From Persicaria tinctoria (lineage: Eukaryota; Streptophyta; Magnoliopsida; Caryophyllales; Polygonaceae): a DNA stretch of 64,000 bases. Of this stretch, positions 57,131 to 64,000 are shown piece by piece. Numbering within the stretch: the stretch's first letter is position 1; the number at the start of each line of letters is the position of its first letter. Where the stretch lies: assembly GCA_037127255.1 (NCBI GenBank), contig JBANSL010000009.1, positions 21,348,475-21,412,474 of the forward strand, read 5' to 3'. The notes under the pieces are model-generated. The model was not told where the DNA came from and did no database searches. It was given only the letters and a program-made list of their open reading frames with translations. The position numbers and the translations under genes were made by a program.

Positions 57131-57497
57131 GCTCCATGATTGCGGGGTCTAACATGGCGGAAAGAGAGAGTTGAGACTCCGACTTCACTAATTTAATTAT
57201 GGTTTGGACTTACCTAATTGGATTCTGTTTTGACCCGGCTTCGTCGTGGCAACCTTATGATTTTGGAAACTTACTAGTTGCATGGCAAATGGATTTTATG
57301 ACTTAGGCCATAAGGCATGTACAAGGGACTTACCCCGGGGATTCCAACGGTCCCTCTCGGTTTTTGGGTATGAAATCCCACCTTTAAAGCAAAATTGTTG
57401 ATTTCAACCCTTCAACCTGTACTCAGGGCGCAAGATCCTAACGAGAGGTTTCATCCCTCGAAACGTAACCCGGGAATCATAATCCCGGGTCGTTACA

Positions 57498-58103
57498 ATC
57501 TCCATGTCAGTGCTGGGAACATTCACTTCTCCCTTTCGGACCTTTGCTTCTGTCCAGTACAATTTGCCTTCTTTCCTTCCTCGAGCCACGGTTAGGTTAC
57601 GTACCTTTAGTCAGCTTCCATTTGCCTCCGCCATTTTGAAAAAAGTAACCATCATCGTCTAGCTTTCCAGTTGATATGAGGTTACGTCTCATATCAGGAA
57701 CATGCCTCACATCTTTTAGGATGAGATTGCATCCTGTGTTGGATGTGAGGATAATATCTCCTCTCCCTATGATCTTGCTCCATACATGATTTCCCATCAA
57801 GACGATACTGAAGTCTCCACTTCGGTAGGATGAGAAGAAGCTTTTGTGTGGAGTAACACGAAAGGAGGCACCAGAATAAACAATCTAGGAGATATCATTA
57901 CATCCAATTTTAATATTTTTACCTCCTTCAACGAGATATGAATCCTCACTTTCATCAGCCATGGCAGTAGTACTCCTTTCTTCTCGGTTCCTCATGAGAT
58001 TGATCTGGTCTGGCTTCACGTTTCTGGCCTTTTGATCTCTCTTGAGGATGCGACATTCTTGCCTCTCGTGGCTTGATTTGCCACAGTAGTAGCACGTGGC
58101 CAT
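57498..58103 (-). pseudogene. copia gag end, protease and pre-integrase remnant
   Basis: CCHC knuckle CYYCGKSSHERQEC at about 58090, then a TAG and SGASFRVTPHKSFFSSY, where the protease Asp of DSGAS is Tyr. 57800-57597 has GRGDIILTSNTGCNL, KDVRHVPDMRRNLIS, typical of the protease/pre-integrase junction. Stops occur near 57598 and 57885. Confidence 0.75.
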
Positions 58104-58254
58104 GGTGCGTGACTTGGACCGCCCTCGAGTATGTTCTCAATTTCGGCTTTGCTTCCGTCCACGGACATCATTACTACTCTGACTGTCAAGGACATTTGCC
58201 TCAGAGTGATTAGTTATTCCTCTCTCCTTCCTGCTAGCTTCTTAATTGAGAAGA

Positions 58255-58548
58255 CTATCGTAGACGTACGGTATCCTTGGTGAGCTTCCCGTCCGGTGAT
58301 GAGTTTCTTAGAGTAACTACAAGAGTATCCCAATTCTCTGGCAGAGAGGTGAGGAGTAGGATGGCTTGTAACTTATCACCGAACTCCATATCTATCTTAC
58401 TTAGCTGATTGACAAGCCCCTTGAAATTATTCAAGTGCTCAATCATGCTTTGGCCAATCTTATACTCCATCTTCACCAACCATCTACCTAGGAGGGTCAT
58501 ATTATGAGGCGATTTCTTTTGAATCATGGACTCTAGCTTTGTCCACAA
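58255..58548 (-). pseudogene. gag: copia gag, middle part (UBN2-type)
   Basis: Open frame with KSPHNMTLLGRWLVKMEYKI, IEHLNNFKGLVNQLSKI and LLTSLPENWDTLVVTLRNS, characteristic of copia gag. A further N-terminal part lies at about 58820-58560 with frame breaks. Confidence 0.8.
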
Positions 58549-58853
58549 TTCAAAAGCATTTGTATAATTAGAAATATGCTAAAAGAGAGTTTTATCGATT
58601 TACTTACGAATCATGGCGATTGTCTTCCGATTAAGGAGATCTCACTCCTTATCGATCTTTCCTTGAGGCTTGTCTTTGTTGAAGAGGGGTTCGTACATGT
58701 CGTTGCAATAGAGATGATCCTCCATCATCGGCTTCCAATAAGAGTAGTTGTCTGCCGTGAGCTTGAACATATCACCATCGTAAGTGACGCTAGCCTCCAT
58801 CTTGATCCGCATGAGCTAATGTTTTTTGAAAATGAACATGGGTCTGATACCAC

Positions 58854-59321
58854 TGTTGGGAAAAATCGGGTTTTCCCATTTCGTAGGATTAAGATGGGCA
58901 AGACTCACTTTTTATAAAAGTGGAACTTGTATTATATAGTGGAACGATTACAAATTACAACTCTCACTATATAATTTTTGTGGCTCACACACTCACTCTT
59001 ACTATATACTTGATCACTCTACACACACTTGAGCTTGTCTTTGCTTGAATGCCTACATTTGATGCATTCATGGCTATTTATAGCCTTCTTATGTCGGTGG
59101 ATTTGCAACTCCATCACTGACATTTGCATTCTTCAATGTTCAAGTTTTGCCTAGAATTTTCTAGATAGTGTATGGATATTTCTATGCTAGTTTCTAGGAT
59201 TTTCTTTTTCTAAATTATTCTAGAAATCTCTTTGTATGTTAGCTTAATTAGTATAACTCCAAATCTCTCTTTTTATGGGTTTAGTTAAAACTATCTTGAC
59301 CCATTAAGGAGGGACCCAACA
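58854..59321 (-). repeat. 5' LTR of the truncated copia element
   Basis: 468 bp. On the minus strand it starts TGTTGGGTCCC and ends TTTTTCCCAACA, next to the PBS. Confidence 0.75.
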
Positions 59322-59329
59322 TATCCAAT

Positions 59330-60760
59330 ATATAAAATGACTAAAATTATAAACATGGTAAAATTTATAAATTGTTGGTAAAAGTAGTTAAAAATTTAAA
59401 CAACAAAATAATCTCCGTATGGAACGAAAAACAGCTTATTTGTAAAAAGTGAAATTTATTTGGTTGTTATTAAGGGTTTTGTGGTACTTTCAAACAAAAT
59501 AAGATAAAAGGGGATAAGTGAAAACGTCTTTTTGCAAAATAAACCCTTAAGAAGCACCGATTTTGTAGCTTATTTTTTAACTCTTTTTTAAACAGTTTTT
59601 ATATGTTTTTGATCTCATGTACACCCATCTTAACTACTTAAAAAATAAACACATGTTTTTACCTGTTTATTTATACACCCATACACATCTTTTGTTTTAC
59701 AAGAAATACACAAATGGCATGTTTTTTTTTCATTAACGGGAGATTATGTATGAACCAAAACTGTAAACATTGAGGGGTTATGCAGAGTCGCAAGAAGAAA
59801 TCCATATAATTACCTGATGAATATAATGAAAATGAATGCTTGGTGAAGTGATGGTTGATGATTAATGGTATGTTTGGCATACACATTTTTTAATCTAGCT
59901 TAAGATTATAATCTATCTTAAGATTATAATCTAGATGAAAATTGTAATCTAGCTCAAAATTATAATCTAGCTCAAAATTGAACATCTTGTTTGGCATGCC
60001 TTTGATTATCCAAGCTTTTTGGAGATTAAATTGTCAAATTACCAAAATTGATCTATTTTATTTGATGTATGACTTTAGAGTCCGATCATATTTGGCCCGG
60101 GCTATAAAGTTCCTTTATAAAAGTGAAAAATTACATGACTTTATAGCAGCAACAAGCCCGGCCTATAAAGCCAAAATCATACATATTCAATAGGGGTGAT
60201 TTTTTCTAACAAGCTTTGTTTTGTGATCATATTCGGCTTGTGAGTAATTAGACAAGCTCGAGCTTGAGCTCGAATTTGAGCTCGTTTGCTCTTTTTTGCT
60301 TGTTATGCTCGTTATTTCTTGTTATGTTCGTTTTGTCAATTTTGAGCCAAAATCATACATTGTAAATAGATATATATATCTAACAAGTGAATCTTAAGCT
60401 AGCTATATATCTCCAAGTGAATCTCATGCTCGATCTTAAAACTGTAATTCAACTATCAATCAACCAAAAGAATCAACCAAAAATTTGTACTCCATATCAT
60501 ATTATAGCAACTATCTCCAAGTGTATGCTTTCTTAGTAAAAACATTGCGCTATGGCCGAAGCCCTCAATCAATATGTACTCCATATCATATTAGCAATCT
60601 CATCTCAAACCGCCCGCATGGAATGAGGCTCTTCTTCTTCCAAGTTTGAAGACGAACTTGGGAGTGGCTCATGTTCAGCGCCTACATTGTCAATAGTGAA
60701 GTGAGTGGGCATAAAAAAACAAGTATAAAAGTTGATTTGTGCAAAAGCACATAGTGGTTA
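59330..60760. repeat. AT-rich region with an AAGATTATAATCTAG tandem repeat
   Basis: No gene is supported. At about 59890-59975 a short palindromic unit (TTAAGATTATAATCTAGC) is repeated about five times between GTTTGGCAT phrases (59873 and 59989), perhaps a small MITE. The rest is plain AT-rich DNA. Confidence 0.45.
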
Positions 60761-61115
60761 CTAGTAGAAAAAGCCGATTTTACCTCGGTTCTGTGTGCAA
60801 GCTTTACCATGGTTCTGAACCGAGGTAAAAGTGGCTATGGTAAATCTGTTTACCACGTGAACAGAACCGTGGTAAAACCGTCCACCCGTGGTAAATTTGT
60901 ATGTGGTTTATAGAACCTGTGAACCGTGGTAAATGTCTCAACCGTGGTAAATAGAACCGTGGTAAAACCGTCCACCCGTAGTAAATTTGTACGTGGTTTG
61001 TAGGTCTTGTGAACTGTGGTAAATATGCCAACCGTGGTAAATAGGTCATGTGGTAATTTTTTATGAACCGTGGTAAAATCGTTGAACCGAAGTAAATATG
61101 TATTGTGGTAATTGT
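60758..61115. repeat. CACTA-like end with ACCGTGGTAAA subterminal array
   Basis: ACTAGTAGAAAAAGCCG resembles a CACTA terminus. It is followed by about 14 copies of ACCGTGGTAAA in one orientation, with a few inverted TTTACCACG copies. The opposite end is not found before the tRNA-like sequence. Confidence 0.5.
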
Positions 61116-61131
61116 TACCTGATTATTATAG

Positions 61132-61202
61132 TAGCCTATGCGGGATTTGAACCCACATCTTTGTGTATAAACACATCGCTCTACCATTTGAGCTAATAGG
61201 CT
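61132..61202 (-). tRNA. tRNA-like sequence, second copy
   Basis: 71 nt on the minus strand, with perfect 7-bp acceptor stem, D and T arms and A/B boxes as in the copy at 1446-1517. Its anticodon arm is TGTGT/ACACA around the 4-nt loop TTAT; the stem matches the other copy's shape while the loop differs, so the abnormal arm seems conserved rather than accidental. No terminator follows. Confidence 0.6.
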
Positions 61203-61351
61203 TAAATAAAATAATAGTATAATTTTCGTCTACCTTGCAAAGGAAACTAACACATAAATTGATGGGTGCTAAGTTTACAACAAAGGAAGAAACTATAATA
61301 AAAAAAAAACTTAATATAAAGAACAATAAGTAAACTATTAAGTAACTCACA

Positions 61352-61395
61352 CTACTAGAAATCTGTCTTTTAACATCGGATAATGTCTTTCAAAT
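61352..61395 (+). mobile_element. CACTA-type 5' terminus
   Basis: CACTACTAGAAATCTGTC followed by TTTTAACATCGG resembles the ends of the element at 54163-57130. A matching right end is not seen before the gypsy LTR at 62214. Confidence 0.5.
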
Positions 61396-62213
61396 GCACA
61401 AGAAGTACACAAACTGACAGACATACACAGACACACACACACACACAAAAAGTGCCTCCAAAAATCACAAATGGCTAATTTACTGATTACTTATTAGTAG
61501 AACAGGGCTTATGAGCTAATAAGGCCTTGTTGTAAGGAATCGTTGATAATGTATAATGATAGTGCACCAAACCAACCCAACCTCATAGCACTGCCAAAAA
61601 AAAAAAGAATAGGTAGAAACTTACCTCATAATCTCTGCATATGGGCAGCATGCGCTTCAAGTTGCTGCGTTGAACTGCATATACGGCTGTCTCATATTTG
61701 CCGACCTCCACAGTATATATTGATATATATTCACAAGTAAATAAAACCACTGAAACAAGCATGGGATGACATCACAAGCAAATAAAACCAGCATTCCATT
61801 TATCAAGTTCTTGAGCCTGATCCTAAAGGAAAAAACCTAATGTATAGTACAAACAACATAGATCAACTTGTTATTTGAATAGAGGACAGATTTGCACTTT
61901 CTTCATCATTAGAGGCTAGCAAACCAGCTATGGATCAATAGTGCCTTTAATACAACAAAAACCACTATTCTCACCCTATTTCTATAAACACCTATACAAA
62001 AGGATTGCTTAGCAACAATTCTAAAATGGATAAGCACCAATTCTCAAATGGAAGCACTTGGAAAAAAATAGAACAGTAAAATTAAATAACATTAGTGCTC
62101 CAAGGAGTACAATAGAAAGAAAATCAAATAAAACACAAATCATTTATAAAACCTATCCAAGTTCATTTCCTCATAACTTTATAGAAATTACACAAGCAAA
62201 TTAAAGTGATTAA
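61396..62213. other. unassigned AT-rich sequence
   Basis: No gene or repeat boundary is supported apart from an ACACAC microsatellite near 61430-61446. It may be the interior of the CACTA-type element starting at 61352. Confidence 0.4.
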
Positions 62214-64000
62214 TGTAACGGCCCAGAATTATAATTTATGGGTTACGTTTCAAGGGATAAAACCCCTTGTTCGGATCTTGCAATCCAGGTACGGGTCGAG
62301 GTTTCAACTCATTTTAAGATTTGTAGAAAGAGGGATTTCAAACCCTAAAACCTCGAAGGGCCGTTGGGTACCCTTAACCTGTCCTAAGACTATGTCGCGG
62401 AAACCATTTCAAACGGAAGTAAAGCGGAAGTAAGGTACAGATACAAGTGCCACGGCGGAGCCGGGTCAAAACGGAGTCAAAAGTATAAATCCAAAACAAT
62501 ATAATCAGAGTCTGGTGAAGTCTATAACTCCAGCGCTCACTCTCCGCCGACAAAATGACCCGCACAATAAGCAAACAACACCGATAGGATGAACATAAAT
62601 AATTCCTAAAAAAATTGATTTGGGGCGGGATCAGATCGATGCCCACTTAACTCTGCATCCCAACCATAAGCACACATATACGCTATACCTAATAAAGATG
62701 CTCTAATGCAGTACGGAATTCAAACACACTAGCATGCTCCTAGTTCATAATAATGTGCAGAAATACTGTAAAGGGCCCAAGACAATGCCAAGTGGCATAT
62801 CCCTCTCCTACCTCCACCCCTTCCGACAGGCGGAGACTGGCCAGCTCGTGAATGCATTCATTCATAATCGGGGGGCACGCATGCCTAACCCGCTCCACAA
62901 TAAAGCCCGCAGGCATATCATAATATAAGGAAGTACTCGATTGACTCAGGGTACCCGATGAGGCTGGGCTACCCTATGACTCTAGCAAAGACTTCTAGGA
63001 CTATCACAGATAACGGCCGTTCTGTTTACATACGCACAAAGAAATAGAATGCTCAACGATCGATGCAACCTAGCATGGTACTACATGGCATGCTGATCAT
63101 GAATGCAAGCACCTAGTATATCATGCACTTAAAGCAGGGAATAGCTCTATTCAATCTGAGTAAGCTCCGAAGAGACTTACCTGAAGATGCAGAACAGCAG
63201 GATAATACAAGCAAGGGCCCAATGCAAGTCCAAAAGCAATACACACCTATCATCAAGTCGATTCCATAAGCTACCAGACCGATATTCATACATACGAAAC
63301 TTCAAGTTCCCAACATACTCAAAACCAACCGATAGTGAAACCGTTTTCCAAAACCTTTCCGGTATGATCAACATCAACCAAAATCACTTCATTTCCAATC
63401 AAAACCCATTGATAAAAGCGTACAAACCATATTTTCCAAACTCTTAAATCCCAACTTAAATCAACTCAGAAAATCAACAATTCTTTTAAAACCGTACTTA
63501 GTCAAATCACGACATTAAACATTTAACCTTAAGACAAATCTCTCAAAATCATAATATAGAAATAATCCCGGCATTTTACATTTAATTATCAAAATAATCC
63601 TATTTTCACAAATCATATTTATAAATCAAAACCCATAATCCATTTCCAAAATAAGTTTAAATTTTATAAAATTCCAGGATTTATTTTCCCAATTAGAATA
63701 ATGTAGCAATAATAATACTACAAATATATCTAACAATGAATATAACATGTAATACAAACCCAACATACAACCCCCAAAATCTGAAACAGAAGAAGCCCAA
63801 CCCGAAGAAAAGGCCCAAAGCCGGCCCAGCTGAAGCCAAACCCCAAACCCGAATTTTCAAATAAAATAGGCCCAACCCAGCTGGTCTGGGAAAAAAAAAG
63901 AAAAGGAGACCCGGTTCAAGAGAAAAAAAGGAAAGAGGTGAACCCGTCTCCCTCAACACTCGCCTCTGCTCACGCCGCTCGGAAAAACGAAGAGAGAAGA
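62214..64000 (-). repeat. gypsy LTR, cut by the window end
   Basis: Starts TGTAACGGCCCAGAATTATA and follows the same order of motifs as the LTR at 19362-23174 (CGGAGCCGGGTCAAAAC, CTGGCCAGCTCGTGAATGC, GATAACGGCCGTTC), but clearly diverged. Orientation as in the 19-42 kb element. Confidence 0.75.

Larger units (their letters stand above)
50309..57497 (+). mobile_element. gypsy LTR (plus orientation), truncated and interrupted
   Basis: Sequence at 52849-54162 and 57131-57497 is the reverse-orientation relative of the gypsy LTR at 19362-23174, ending CGGGTCGTTACA at 57497. It is split by the CACTA element and, near its left side, by the hAT element (50343-52840). The 5' part of the LTR is missing left of 50309. 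Beyond 57497 lies copia sequence, so this LTR is inserted in or joined to the copia element. Confidence 0.65.
57498..59321 (-). mobile_element. truncated copia element (5' LTR, gag, protease start)
   Basis: Minus strand: 5' LTR 59321-58854, PBS-like TGGTATCAGACC (58841-58852), gag, then the beginning of protease and GAG-pre-integrase. The element stops at the gypsy LTR border (57497/57498). Integrase, reverse transcriptase and 3' LTR are absent from the window. Confidence 0.8.

Overview
The window looks like nuclear DNA of a flowering plant, probably a repeat-rich eudicot. The evidence is low average GC, GT-AG introns, Ty1/copia and Ty3/gypsy LTR retrotransposons primed by initiator tRNA-Met, CACTA, hAT, Mutator-like (MULE) and Helitron-type sequences, and plant-only domains (plant mobile domain, B3-like, FAR1/MuDR-type transposase, putative plant transposon protein). 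I see no bacterial, organellar or rRNA genes. Almost all of the sequence is nested mobile DNA. The only likely host gene is a minus-strand multi-exon gene in the first 5.3 kb.

Layout. 1-1.4 kb: minisatellite-like arrays next to a tRNA-like sequence. 2.1-5.3 kb: host gene with three phase-compatible 3' exons and a CpG-rich 5' region. 5.5-12.0 kb: AT-rich DNA with a Helitron-type 3' hairpin, an 877-bp MULE-type MITE with a 10-bp target duplication, and Helitron-type 5' ends. 12.0-50.07 kb: one very large MULE with about 60-bp terminal inverted repeats, broken up by younger insertions. 50.1-57.5 kb: Helitron-type ends and a gypsy LTR carrying a 2.5-kb hAT element (8-bp duplication) and a 3-kb CACTA element (3-bp duplication). 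57.5-59.3 kb: truncated copia element. 59.9-62.2 kb: short tandem arrays, a second tRNA-like sequence and a CACTA-type end. 62.2-64 kb: another gypsy LTR running off the window.

The MULE is the most interesting object. With later insertions removed it is about 12-13 kb. It carries a decayed MuDR-type transposase fused to an OTU-type cysteine protease domain, two divergent copies of a convergent pair of small Cys/His-containing proteins sharing the C-terminal motif SVGSC, a B3-like DNA-binding protein, and a plant mobile domain protein. About 30 copies of a palindrome (consensus ACCGCATANNYATGCGGT) lie only in its termini and in the spacers upstream of its genes. This suggests one element-encoded regulator acting on all its promoters. 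It recalls, by analogy only, the VANC/motif anti-silencing arrangement of Arabidopsis VANDAL MULEs.

Nesting order: the MULE was hit by a minus-strand gypsy element without a recognisable polyprotein (19362-42185, LTRs about 3.8 kb). The 5' LTR of that element received a minus-strand copia element (about 29.9-41.9 kb), whose gag and RNase H regions were later hit by two solo LTRs with clean 5-bp duplications. Separately, the plant mobile domain gene of the MULE received a compound non-autonomous LTR element (44.6-47.4 kb). All element transposase and polymerase genes seen are broken; the B3-like gene and one small SVGSC gene remain open.
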